Shown here in pieces: positions 33,429 through 45,456 of a stretch of DNA of 64,000 bases. This DNA is from Symbiotaphrina buchneri. Its lineage: Eukaryota; Ascomycota; Symbiotaphrinales; Symbiotaphrinaceae. Position 1 is the stretch's first letter, and every line of letters begins with the position of its first letter. Under the pieces are notes generated by a model, which had not been told where the DNA came from, made no database searches, and saw nothing but the letters and a program-made list of their open reading frames with translations. The stretch lies in assembly GCA_001599915.1 (NCBI GenBank), contig BCIG01000016.1, forward strand, positions 1-64,000, given 5' to 3'. The position numbers and the translations under genes are program-made.

Positions 33429-33999
33429 ATGTCGCGGCCCACAAGTCAAGCCCTGCCCTCCCGCCTGTGCCCACCGTCCACCTCTGGCGCCCACCAGTTT
33501 TCCACGGGGACACAATCGCCCCTCCTGCAGGCGCGTATCAACGAGAAGAAGGAGGAGCTGGAGAATCTGCGCCAATTGCGCGATCTCAGCGCTGGGCTGG
33601 CCACGCAGATGCAGGCATTAGAAGCAAAGCTGGCGACCCTCAAGGATGGCACAGAAGGTGCGTTACCGATCCTCTCCCGACGGTCGCTCCCTGCCACGGG
33701 GACACGGGGAATGCGTACCGGCTTTCAAAACCATCTGGAACTCATCGTGTTTCCGTAGCTGTCGCGGCCGTGTTAAGCAATTGGCACAGCGTATTGAACG
33801 CGATACATATGGCTTCGAGTGCGCCCCCCTTTCCTCCGGGACAGGATGTGCAGCTAACAATGATGCAGTGAAAATACCCAAACCGAAGGAAGGAGAATTG
33901 CAGGCTGAAAAGACGACAGACGTTCCTTTACCGCAAACACTGGTACGGATCCCTGCACAACAACCGCAACCAACCGAGGCTCTCGAGACCGAGTCATAG
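33429..33999 (+). CDS. dad2: DASH/Dam1 complex subunit Dad2
   Basis: Exons 33429-33657, 33759-33818 and 33869-33999, 139 residues; an in-frame ATG at 33420 would add three. The helical core RINEKKEELENLRQLRDLSA, then AGLATQMQALEAKLATLKDG, then AVAAVLSNWHSVLNAIHMAS matches Dad2. The DASH ring couples kinetochores to microtubule plus ends. The second intron (50 nt, gtgcgc...gatgcag, branch gctaac) is required to reach MKIPKPKEGE, a tail I recall from filamentous-fungal Dad2. Without splicing the protein would end about 18 residues later in unrelated sequence. Confidence 0.9.
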
Positions 34000-34250
34000 T
34001 TTGAGATAAAGTTCAAGGAGGCGTTCGGGTTGTGGCGGCGTTGGCTTGGTTGGCCTTGGGATACAGACTGGATACCATTAATGCTTTCTATATAATGACC
34101 ATGCCCCAGCAAGGACTGCTGCGGACTTCAGAAGCTGGGGGAATTCAACACACTCTCAAATTTTCAACGCCCGTTCTAAGTCTAGCGGTGTCTAAGTCTA
34201 GTCCTAGTTATCGACAAAAAAACTCGATGTACAAACGATTCCAAAATGTA

Positions 34251-36564
34251 TCACAGCTTGCTCTTGAATACATCACTTTCATCCTTCTTGATGATCACAG
34301 GGCTATCCATCCTCGGATCAATTGTCAAACCATTCAGGGGATTGAGTTCACTAGCCCTGTAGAACATATCCTCATATACCTTGCCATCGTACCTGCCCAA
34401 GCTACTATCGAGCTGCCAGTCGGGGAACTGCCATACATCTGCCAAAGTGACAGCATGCGGGCGAATCTCTTCCATCAGCGTCATTATATGCTTTGTTCGA
34501 GCAAGCTGAATCTGCTTTGGGCTTACAGCGGATGAGGCAAAGAAGTCGCTTGCTTCCCGTTCGAGAGTGTATAATGCGTACAGGCGGAAGAGTTTGAACA
34601 TCAGAGCACGGGTCTCATCGTTCAGGGCCGCTGTCGTGGTGTTGGAAGTCAAAGACTCGTAGAAGTTCTTGACGACCAGATATTGGGAGTGAGCAGTGCT
34701 CAGTCTGTAGAAGTCGACCAGTAGCGAGTTCCAAGACTTCTTCTCTTGATCGCGCTGCTTCAGGACGTCAAAGGTGAGGTAGGCAGTGCGCCATGCAAAT
34801 GCAGCGACCAGTTCGGCATCGTTTCCGAGCACGTCGAACGCCGCGCCCACGTCTTGTTTGGCGAGAAAGTGGCGGAAGACGACAGTGGCATCGTTAGAAG
34901 TCTCCTTCCCTTGAAGCACCGATCGGGCAGTTTTGAGAAGCTGGCGCTCCTGTTAGTTCAGCTGCTCTTCAACGCGTCAAAACTTTGGTACGTACATAGC
35001 GAGCCACTTGCTGGGTCAACATATAGTTGTCACCTTCCCAAGTCAAGGTAGGTAAATAGTCAGCGTACCACGTTCCTATGCCACTGAAATTGCTGTATCC
35101 ATGGCCACCACATGCTCTCCTGCAAACCTCCAAGCCTTCACCAGCAGTGGTGCTAGCGAGCGCCTTCAAGCCGCATGAGGTAGCATGTAGATCGGCAAGA
35201 ATATCACTACCAGCGTGGACCTCTTCGGGACCAGGGCCTCTTCTTAGCGCTGCAGCCTTAGCAGCATCGCCATACATTCGCTTCTGGTTATCCTTATACA
35301 TGCGCATCATCACTTCACCAGTGAAATGCAGAGCAAAGGTTGCAGCAAGTAACGGCAGCAGCCGGATCTGGACCATGGTATAATTGAGGACCTGGTTTTC
35401 GCCCTTTTCCCCCTGCTTCGCGTCACGGTCCTGAAACTGCCGTCTGACAGCGCAGTATCTGGTTGCGATCGTGACACCACGAGCCAGCGCCCGTCCAGAC
35501 TCATGTACAATCGTAGATCGCACCCAAGTCATGGTACCATATACCAATGCCGCGGAGGAGGGCCTAATATATTTATTTGTCTCCGGATCCACCTTAGAGA
35601 ATCTGGATGGTCAGAGTGAGCTAGGAAGCATACACGTTATCTCAGCTTTTCTTACCTCGCAAGCATGTTGATGTGGGGAACCTTGACCTTGTTGAAGAGC
35701 AAGAAACCATTGTCCATCGTGCTTTGTAATTGTTAGTAAACAGACTCGGGTATAATTCATCCTGCACCTACTTGAAACCGAACTTAGGCCCGATGTCGCC
35801 GACATGGACATTCTCCAGCGGCTCATGTGTCTTCAAGTCTCTGATCTGTACGATGAACGGATGGGGACCGTACGACTTCCCACCGATAACCAATTGGGCC
35901 ATAACAGCCGCATAGTTTGCAGTGCGACCTAGGGTGCCAATCCACCACTTGGATGCGGTCAGGGTAGGGGAGTGAATTGTGAAAGTCTTATCCTCGGGAT
36001 TCCACGTGGCGGTTGTCTCCAAACCTCGTACATTTGATCCGTGACCGAGCTCCGTCTGGGCATAACAACCAACGATCTCGTAGTTCTCCGCCTTTTGAAG
36101 AAAGAGCTTATGCTGCTCGGGAGTCCCTTGATCACGAATGGTAGGCTAGTTTCACCATTAGCCATCAGGTGCAGGAGGCAGTTGCTCGGTCGATGACTTA
36201 CGATGAACATGACATGATGTAACATGAAGGGATTCGATTCCCCAATCAAATGAACAGCGATTTCAAATTCCTCTTCCGACCAGCCATGCTGCACCACCAG
36301 GCTCCTCAGCCTCTTTGCCCGGGCTACTGCGACCTTGAACCTGTCGGTTCGGCTGCTAAAATAATTCTGCGATTTATCAAATATCTTTTCCGCCAGCAGA
36401 ACTTTGAGTATCTTTTCCTTCCGCTGTAGCGCTTCGCGAGTGAACAGAAACTCCGACAGAGCGTCCACGGGCACGTTGGACTTGCTGCGTTCCTCTTCCA
36501 GGATCTCGCTGCCGTGGGGAGAGGCGACCTTGAGGTCTTTGACCCAGCTAGGAGTGGGACTCAT
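34251..36564 (-). CDS. pox1: Peroxisomal acyl-CoA oxidase (Pox1)
   Basis: Exons 36564-36202, 36145-35772, 35721-35656, 35602-34996 and 34940-34251, 699 residues. The order is typical: N-terminal helical domain; GCYAQTELGHGSNVRGLETT, the acyl-CoA oxidase flavin/substrate region; YNTMDNG-like FNTMDNGFLLF; RRACGGHGYSNFSGIG with the conserved Gly-His region near the catalytic Glu segment (PTLTWEGDNYML); then the C-terminal helical domain. The protein ends SKL, a canonical PTS1 peroxisomal import signal. It performs the first step of beta-oxidation, making trans-2-enoyl-CoA and hydrogen peroxide from acyl-CoA. A CCGAGG hexamer about 195 bp upstream fits fatty-acid induction. Splice joins are all fixed by frame. 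Confidence 0.94.
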
Positions 36565-37168
36565 CTCGCAGTCTTGAAAGCCACTTGAAGGTCACAGGGT
36601 TTGGGTGATGAAAAATGGGCAAGGGCGACGGACTACCAGAATCATTGGAAGTAGCGAAGCTCAGGGGAACTGTGGAGGCGGAGGTGAGCTTGCTCTCCAG
36701 CTGACTCGCTGAATTGTGGAGTCTGGAGTCGGCGAAAGTCTGAGCGTTACCTCCGTGCCGAGGTACAGATAACGAGAACAACGGACCATCACGTGTGTCT
36801 CGACTTCGTCATGTCAAGATCGTAGAAATCCACATCTAGTATCATTATTACAATAGCCTGTATTACTATCACGGTAACTACCTGATACTAAGCTAATGTG
36901 CCGGCCGTTCATCGACACTTGAAACCGCAAAGTCAAATGCAAAACGCGCTGTGGCTAATGCATTGGTGAAAGCAAATATGCAGAGATGCAGCAGTTGGAC
37001 GTTTGACGCCAGTACCATATGCAATTGACACATCACCATCGCAAGAAACAGCAGAAAAGGAACTTGACATGACCTGAACTGAACAAGGACCGTCCCAGGA
37101 ATGAATCAAGCCATGAACTCACACCGGACAGTGCCAGCATCCTTAGGTTCTGGGCTGCAGGATTGCGA
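36565..37168. other. Intergenic, acyl-CoA oxidase promoter
   Basis: About 600 bp between the Pox1 start and the Bud6 stop, both on the minus strand. It includes the CCGAGG hexamer described separately. No ORF of note. Confidence 0.5.
36758..36763 (+). promoter_or_regulatory. CCGAGG hexamer, possible FarA/FarB site
   Basis: ccgagg on the plus strand (cctcgg on the other) lies about 195 bp before the Pox1 ATG. In Aspergillus the fatty-acid regulators FarA and FarB act through CCTCGG in beta-oxidation promoters. A single six-base match could be chance; position and target gene make it plausible. Confidence 0.4.
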
Positions 37169-40100
37169 CTACGCTGCATTCTCATTGCCGCTCTGCAAAC
37201 CCTCCGCCATGGTCTCTTCACGTTGCTGGTCACCTTCCGGGCTAAGCTCGGGTGGTGAAACTTGAGCAGCTTCATCGGAGGTCTGGTGATGCTCACTATC
37301 TGTTGGATTGTCCCCGTCGTTACTCGCAGAGGACTCCTTGCTGACAACAGGAGCTGTATCCATCTGCGCAGCCATTGCTTCTTGTTCTCTTTCACGGGCT
37401 TGTTGGCGTTCCCACACCTCCTTCCTTATCTTCTCATCCTTGGCCTTCCTTAATCGCTCAGCCTCCTCCACTCCACCGCTCTTCTTTAGACGTCCTTCTT
37501 CCACGAAGCTGCCAAGCTCCTTTTGAAACTCACCACCGCGTCGAGATTCCAGTTCCTTCTGTCGTAGCTTCTCAGCCCGTTCTATAGCTTCATGACGGTC
37601 CTGATGGTTTGGGCGCAGCGCTTTAACTTCACCAAGAACACCGTCCTTTGCCTTGATCGGGTCGACGTCCTGATCTATAGCTATGTGGGTAAGCCCCCTA
37701 GACGCGGAACGCACATTTCCACCTGCCGCTACCTGCATCTGCTGCTTCGTAGCTTCTTCAACAAGGGCAAAAGTCTGTGCCGCCTTCTCTAGATCGTCTT
37801 CCAAGTCCGCTGCGAGCTCCTCATGCGTCGTGAGCAAATCTCTATCGGTGCAGACCCTTTCAAGTTCCCTCTCCCAGATCTTCGTCCATATTGGCTTTTC
37901 ACGGCGCAGGTATTCCTGCATCTTCTTGAGATCCGCGGTGGCAGTGGATATGTCTTTGGAGACACTCTCAAGTTGACGTGGCAAGGGGCGCACACCACGC
38001 GAGACAACATCTTTGCGGAGATCTTCCACGATATCTTGCAACTCGTCTACGCGTGTAATGATGCGTTCTGAGTCATCAGTGAGTTGCTGTTTCCCATTAT
38101 CGACATAGGTGCGCCCTTCATCAGGCTTGATTTCTGGGACCGCGGCTTTGATGGCAACCGTCTTGACGTTGTTCGCTTTGGCACGTATATTCGCCATTGA
38201 TGATTGCATGTCTGAGAAGAAGCTTGATAATGTCTGCCGTAGGACAGCTTGTTCCCGTCGTAAGCTTTGTACTTCACCATGCATTGCAGTAGCCTTATTC
38301 GTGGACGGCAGTGAACGGTTGTCCAAGCCTGCACCCTCGACCTGGGCTACCCTAGGGCTGGGCGCAGGCGCAGCCGCGAGGCGCGCCATTTCTTTGGATG
38401 CATCCTGCTGCCACCCCGAGACCTTCTGCAGAGCGATCTGCTGATCGTCGACTACAGTTCTTACACCTTCTACCATGCGGCGAAGGCCACCAAACCCTTC
38501 GTCGATGTGCCGCTTCACTTCATCCAAGACCTCAACGTTCAGAACCAGAACAGAGCGGTCTTTAACGTCACTGAGATCCTCAAGCTCATGGCGAACTCCA
38601 GAAACCGGATCTTGGATGTAGATCTCGGGCAGATCGATCCCATTACTATGGGTGTTCCAGGCGAACTTTTCAATGAAGGCCAACTGCAGCCGAGCCATAG
38701 ACAACGCGTTGTATCCGTCCGGGAGCACAAATTTCTTGATCTTGCTCTTGTATTGCAGAAACAGTGTAAGCTCTTTGCCAGCTTGAGGGGACTGTTCCGG
38801 TACGAATTGCTGCGTTGGCGGCGGTGTAAGGGACTGTTCTCTACCATCGATTATTGTTGTTTGTAGCTCCTTCTGTCCATCTGGCGTTTGGATTGATTCA
38901 GTCGAAGTGGCTACACCAGTAGGGCCGGCAGCCGTTATGTCATGCACAGAAGGAGTGGAATGAGGCGGCGTTTGTAGTTCCAGATAACTGCTGCCAAGCT
39001 TATCCTCGGGTGTCTTCTGCGTTGGACTGTCATATTGTTGGTCGCTCTCTGGCGCAACTATGGACGGCACAGTATTGAGCTGGCCTGGCTCTTCGGAAAT
39101 TTTGCGCGGGACACCATTAGCCCGATTTGGCGACCCTTCAATGGCGATTCTGTTATTTGACCGCTGCCGGTTATGTATGAGAGTGCTCCGCGTTCTTACC
39201 GCGGTCAGAGACTCCCTCACATCCCTACCTCGGTTGGGAACCGGGGAGGTTTGGGTTGGTGGTAGCATTGGGACACCATTCGTAGAACCTCCAAGGTGTT
39301 TGGAAATCTGATACTGTGAATATCTTCGAGATGCCCGTCTCTCGAGCTCACCTCCCCGCTGCAACATTGCTAAAGCATCGTTGGATTTAGGTGGCGGAGG
39401 CGGCGGCGCTGGGATACTTGCAAATTTCGTTGGTGATCCAGGCCGGGCTTGCGTCGAATCCTCGTAGATGCCTGGAGCCAGCACAGGCAGGTTCTGCATC
39501 GTGTTGCTTGACATCGACGAACTCGATGGTGAAATAGGTAGCTGCGTTTCTGGATTGCTTGATGGGTGGCTGTAGCCCTCGCCTCGTGCTAGTGAGTTTC
39601 TGCCTGTCGTGTTGGAGCTCACACGCTGTGGAACGGGCTGTTCCTCTTGCGGAGCAATGCCCTCTCTGCTACCACTTCTCCCAACAGAAGGCCTGCTGGA
39701 CACACGGGAGGGTACTCCTTCCAGCATTTGAGTCAAGCCAGTCTCTCCACTTCCGGCACTAGACACACTCTCACTCCTGGCTGCCCCAGTAGGGTTGGCT
39801 TCCCTCTGCTGCCTCTGCCGCAACCTCGATTGCTTTCTCTTCAGACCGTGAAGAAGATTTATTATGATGTCTCTGATGCGTGGCAGATAGCGATCCAGAC
39901 TCTGGGGGCTCGCGTCTTGGCTGAGAGTATCCTCTAAGATCGCCCGAAGTAGGTCTGGGACTGGGCCTAAATCAGCGGTATCGACGCCTATTGCGGTAAA
40001 AGCACGGCAGGCGATATTGAATTCGTAACCCAACCGCACGTAAACGTCAGAAACTTCCGCCTCCGTTGCTTGCTGCCGAGACCAGGACGTGAGCGTCTCC

Positions 40101-40421
40101 AGTAACTGCTTTGTAGCAACCAGCAGGTGAGTGACGCTCTTCTCAATCTGCGACAGTTGCTGTGAAGGCTAATAAATGAGTTAGCACAGCCCCTTGACAC
40201 GACTTTCAAGGCTCTCAATGAAAGACAGGATGGTTCCTTACATTCTGTCGCCGACTTCCTTGCGAGCGCGACGACGCCGAAGAGTTCCTTGTATTGTTCA
40301 CTGCATCTCTGGAACCGACACTACTGGCTGGCGCAGGAGGTACACTCGGTGGAGGAGGATGGCTTTCTGCAGCCGGTGACCTCCTCTGAGATGATCTTTC
40401 ATTGCCAGGTGGTGCTTGCAT
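37169..40421 (-). CDS. bud6: Bud6/Aip3 actin- and formin-interacting polarity protein
   Basis: Exons 40421-40242 and 40168-37169, about 1059 residues. An N-terminal helical block (SQIEKSVTHLLVATKQLLET) is the conserved Bud6 start region. A long Ser/Pro-rich middle is followed by the AIP3 domain: LFLQYKSKIKKFVLPDGYNA, AFIEKFAWNTHSNGIDLPEI, then coiled coils through the actin- and formin-binding C-terminal half. The tail is acidic and Glu/Gln-rich. Bud6 binds G-actin and stimulates formins at sites of polarised growth. The intron (73 nt) is phase 0. The start is uncertain: I use the first ATG in the exon-1 frame (MQAPPGNERSS); an additional upstream exon in another frame is possible. Confidence 0.88.
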
Positions 40422-41537
40422 CGTGCCTGGTTTGACTTCACGCCTGGGTCGACCTTCTGTATCGTTCTCCTCGGATTGCTGCGTATGCAACCTCTTTTGG
40501 GGTGCTCCTCCCTTACTCGGCGGTAGAAGGCGTACGACCACTCAACACTGGAGACTGGACAAGCAACAGCCAGTCGCCGGCAAGCGCAATGGGGAATCAG
40601 ACGCAGACCTCGAACAAGAACCCCATCACGACTTGGAGGAAAGAGCAGATGGCGCGAGGGTTCAGGCAGGTAAGGCAGATATCTGGGGTTGGATTGCACC
40701 AGCTTGAGGGAGGCCCGTGAACAGTCAAGCAGCCTGCAGCATTTCCTTAGTGAGCACGCTAGCGTTCTTTACGCGAGGCGCTAGCGTATCTAGCTGGGAC
40801 AGTTTGGTTACAGCATGAGAGGTGGTTGTTCGTGGGTTGTGTTACAGCACAGTCCAAGACTTGATTGAGTGTGACCTTGATGCTCTCTGTCCTCTCTCTA
40901 CCTTACCTTAGTATTCTGCTTGCCTCTCTACGGAGTATCTGCAGGTCAGCCTCACTCAAAGAGGCTGGGATACGTCCAAAAACTGCGTCCACTGCCCAGA
41001 ACACTCCCTCCTCCCCGAATTTTCTCAGCGCGCAGTCGTCGCCATCTGAACCTCATCGAATCCGCCTGGGCTCGCTGCAGCTACCACGAGTACCTTACTC
41101 GATACCTTACGGAGCTACGGTATACGAAGTACTCGTACCTGTTGGGCCGTGCAAAGTCAAGACGGGCGGCCATCTCGGATTGGGCAAAGAGGCTGCTCGC
41201 TTCGGGCTTAGACGGCCATAGCTCCCGCAACTCAAGACGCACTACGCAGTCCCCTTCCCTTTAGGTAATTTCTTCGTGGCAGCGACGACCACTCTACCTG
41301 ACTACGCCCAGAACCTGCCTTCCCGACCTGCTACTTAGTGAAGGGTAGCTCCCCTTCCTTTCAACTTCATCACCCATCAGGGCTCCTTGCGCCTACCATT
41401 CTCCACCGGCCAGTACGACCTGCGGAGTGGGCCGTAAGGACAGAACCTCCAGTTCTTATCCACGGTCGCGGATGTGAGGAGGCAGTTGTTCTTGTACCGT
41501 TCCTGTGGGGAACGGAGTCACGAGGGAGCCATCTGAC
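40422..41537. promoter_or_regulatory. Divergent upstream region of Bud6 and Pbp1
   Basis: About 1.1 kb. Holds tatacgaagtactcgtacc (41121-41139) and accttaccttag near 40902, both members of short recurring intergenic words. It may also hold a 5' exon of Bud6. Confidence 0.5.
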
Positions 41538-44500
41538 ATGGCCTCTCCAGCCACGGCTGCCCATGCGCACGCTGCCTCAGGTACCAACTCGGCAGCATCT
41601 TCCACGAGCACTGCGCCCACAGGCGGCAGGCCTCAACTGAAATCGAACATGAGCAATCGCTCTGATGGTGGCCGTCGCCAGTCTGCCACTCCAATTGACA
41701 GTACTTCCAAGTAAGTCAGACCTCCGACGTTTCATGCAGCAAGTCCGGCCACATTGGAAGCTTTCCCATCTATCCATATCTCTCCTCGTTAAGAGGAGTA
41801 AGAAAAAAGGATGTCATATCGATGTTTCGGCCGGAGATCGCGACGTGTCACGGATGTCGAATTCCAGTCGATAAGGGTCTCTATGTCTCTCTCACATGAA
41901 GAAAGACGAGATCGTTCGCCGCAATCGCAATCAGCCACTCGAGACATGACTTGTTACTCCATTTGCTCGTTTTAAGTGCTTTTCTTTCTTTTTGTCGTGA
42001 TCGGGTTTGGCTGACAAGGAACCCCGTGTGATAGACGCAACGCTGGCCAGAAAGCGTGGACACAGGGCACAAATCCCATCACCCAAAAACCATCAAATCA
42101 GGCTCATTCCAATGGTGCAACGAATCAATTCAAAAATTCTACACAACCCAAGGGCGCATCGTCAGGTGCGAGAGAGTCACTGTCGGCGGATAAGCATGCA
42201 CACGATCGGTTGACTTTTCTCTTCGCGAATTTTACCGTAAGTAGGATACTCATCCTTGCTGCTCGGCATATGCCCTCCTAGCCTTGTTCTCGATATTTTT
42301 GCTTTCTTTGTGGGAGGAGGGGATCTCGACTCGCTAATACTGCTATAGGGTTTGCCTGTAACAATCACAGTCAAGAATGGCGAGCAATTCCAAGGGATAT
42401 TCTCTGGTGCTTCCCTCGAACGTGGAGAGTCAGCGTATCTGTTGAAGATGGTGAAAAGTATTCGTTCAAGCACAGATCAAGCCAATGGCACATCGCAAGT
42501 GAAGGATGAGTACATCGGCAATGGCGCTGACTTTGCTATGGCCTTTGAAGTTTCCAATGTCGCCGATCTCACTGCCTCAAATGTTGTCTTCTCTGAAGTT
42601 CAGGAACAATCCAGGACTGGTAAGCTTTGTAGGCATGATAGTCACGTAATGGAAGCTAATGGCTATAGGTACACCATCCGCTTTCCAAACCGATCAAGAT
42701 ATATCGGGTAACCTCGTCTTACGCGAGCGGACACTTCAACGTTGGGAACCGTCCGCAGCGACGGAAATTGATATGTCTTTGGAGAGTGCTGGAGATAGCG
42801 GGTGGGATCAATTTGAAACGAACGAGCGCTTATATGGGGTTAAAAGCAGCTACGATGAAGAGATCTACACCACAACCATAGATAAGTCAGACCCTCTCTA
42901 CAAACAACGAGCCGCAGAGGCAGAACGAATTGCTCGGGAGATCGAGAGCGGCGGCGCTCTGAATGCCCATGTCGCCGAAGAAAGAGGCTTGGTGATTGGA
43001 GATGACAGCGGCCTAGATGAAGAGGACAAGTCGGTAACCTTCTCCTTTACCGGTCATCGCTGTATTGACTGTTTCTTCTAGATATAGCGGCGTGCGCCGT
43101 GCTCCTGCCGAATATCCGCCGTTGCAGTCTGGTGGTGCTAATAAATATACTCCGCCTGCTCGACGAGCGCCTACCGGTCAGCCATCAGTGCCAGGTGTCC
43201 CGTTCGACCCGGCTATTATATCATCACAGGTGTCTCGCCCCGGTGTTGCGCCATCGAAGCCCCCTTCTACGAAGGTCGTGCCGGCTGTGCCACAACAACC
43301 TGCTGTTGTTGAACGAAATGGGAACAAGGGCGAAGGCGCTCCAAATGAACCTGCAGGGGATGTCAAAGGAATTCTAGGAACCACGCATACAACTGGACGC
43401 AAAGAAGATGAAGGAAGTCAGAAGCAGTCCCCGGGTACCCAAGGAACTGCATCAGCGCGAGGAGCTGTGAGAGCGGACAATGCTACTGCGAATGTGGAGA
43501 CAGAGGTCCTTGACTCCTTCAGGCAGTTCGTTAGCAGCGAGAAAATGCGCGTGCAAGAACGCCGTCGGAACCAAGCGAAACATGACAAGGACATCAAACT
43601 CAACGATCTGATGAAATTTGCCAAGAATTTCACTCTGAAAACCCCTGTTCCTACGGATTTGGTTCCTATCCTTTCGAAGGACAAGCAGAAGCAGGAAGAG
43701 ATAATTCAGAAGTCCCAAAAGGCTGCGGAAGAAGCAACAGCTGCGAAATCCAGTGTCTCTCCCTCGACGGTGAGCTCCAAGACTCAGCGGTCCGTGCCAA
43801 GCTCCAAGCTGGAGACGACCATCACGTCCCCTGTTGGTCCTGCGGATCGTCAAGGCCTTCCCCGCTCTCGGTCGGGATTCAATCAAGCTTCTGCTTCACA
43901 TCCGGTCAGAAATGATCGATCTTTCCAAGGGCATGGAATTCCTACAACTCCTCTGCGCACAGGGGGCAATCTTGGCCAACGTCTCGCGAATATGCAGCAG
44001 CAACATAAGGCAGGGATGATGAGTACTAATGTGGCAAATGAACAGCGCATGCCCCCTAGCGGCCCAGCTGTGAGACCCACAGAATCCAATGGAGTGTCTA
44101 AACCATCAAGCGTTCTGTCTGCAGCTGCGAAAAGGCTGGATGCTAGCGCACTGGAATTCAAGCCTAACCCCGCAGCAAGTTCCTTCACTCCCAGCGTTCT
44201 CAGTGCTGCTTCAAGTCCCAGACTGAACAGCAACCCTCGTCTTGCCTCTGGCAGTGTCTCCCCATCAGAGTTTTTCGGAAACAGAAAGCCAAAGCCATCC
44301 TCTGAGCGACCGTCGATCAGGGACTACTTTGATCCTATTAAGCGCATGAGCCAGGAAGTAAATAAGACGAACATGCCGAAAGATGTCGCAGCAAACGGCG
44401 GCATCCCGCCAGCGTACAAAACTCACCCAATTTGGGAGGTAGCAAAGGAGAACCGCGACAAAACGTACAAGGAGATGTTTGACAAGCTTCCAACCCCCGG

Positions 44501-45456
44501 GTCGGCGATGTCGCCTTCGCAATCACCGCATCCTAACGGCCACTTGCCGCACCAGCATCAGCTGCCGCTGCATTTGCAGCAGGGTGGCATGGCCGTGCCC
44601 CAGGTCCATACTCCCCAGCAATATCATCCTCAGCATAGTCAGCAATCGGTTGGTCCTCAGCATTTCGACGATCATCGAATTCATCTACCTTCCGCTCCCC
44701 AGTCGGTCTTCCCTTCTCCTCGGCTTCAACAGATCAACTTGGCATACCCGTCTCCGATGACTCCGCAGTCTCAGCTCACGTACGGCCAACCTTTACAACA
44801 GTACAGCATGGGCCCCGGGGGGCCGCAGCTGACTCCACTTCGCCCATATCAACCTGCTGTGCCTTTCATCGCTCCCCAGGGCGGTCATCTTATGGTCCAG
44901 CAGCACTCTCAAGGTCCTTTCATGGTCCCACAAGGCGTAGGAGTGCCCTTCAACACACAAGTTCCAGTCTATTCCCCTGGACAAGTACACGCGTTTCCGC
45001 ACGGTGGGCCACCTCCGCCGGGTGCAAGCGGATATCCTAGCCCGGGGAGGGGGGCACCAATGATGATGCACCAAGGCTCGCAACAGGGCCATATGCCTCA
45101 ACAGATGTATATTGGGTTGAGTCCAGGGCAGCACCCTCAGCCTCTCTACGCTCAGCAACAGCCAATGCAAAGTAAGTCCTCTGAGACCGACGATAATCTA
45201 CATTCTACTTGATCTTGCTCATTAACACCGACCAGTGACTCCTGTGCGTGGTTATATGCAGCCTCAGCAAGCCCATTACAGCACCAGTCCTCACCAACCC
45301 CACCACTTTCCTCCGCAACAGCATCGCGGCGGCTCAGCCAATAGCTACAGCCAGGCTCCTCCAGGCCCAGCATCATCACACGGCCCTGGTCAACCTGCAG
45401 TGGCTCCCAATGGCCCCGGCGTCCACTCACCCGAAGGAGGTGGGGAGGTCAAGTAG
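41538..45456 (+). CDS. pbp1: Ataxin-2 homologue Pbp1 (Pab1-binding protein)
   Basis: Six inferred exons: 41538-41710, 42035-42236, 42349-42619, 42669-43029, 43082-45171 and 45236-45456, 1105 residues. The Lsm-like domain spans about residues 108-215 (DRLTFLFANFT, GLPVTITVKNGEQFQGIFSG, YLLKMVK). The LsmAD domain follows at about 253-300 (WDQFETNERLYGVKSSYDEE, then DPLYKQRAAEAERIAREIE). A PAM2-like stretch, FKPNPAASSFTP, lies near residue 697 and could bind the MLLE domain of poly(A)-binding protein. The C-terminal third is Pro/Gln/His-rich and disordered. Pbp1/ataxin-2 regulates polyadenylation, translation, stress granules and TORC1. The last exon join (MQ then MTPVRGYM) changes frame cleanly. 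Exon 4 ends before gtcggt, a weak donor chosen because it restores DKYSGVRR. Confidence 0.9.
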
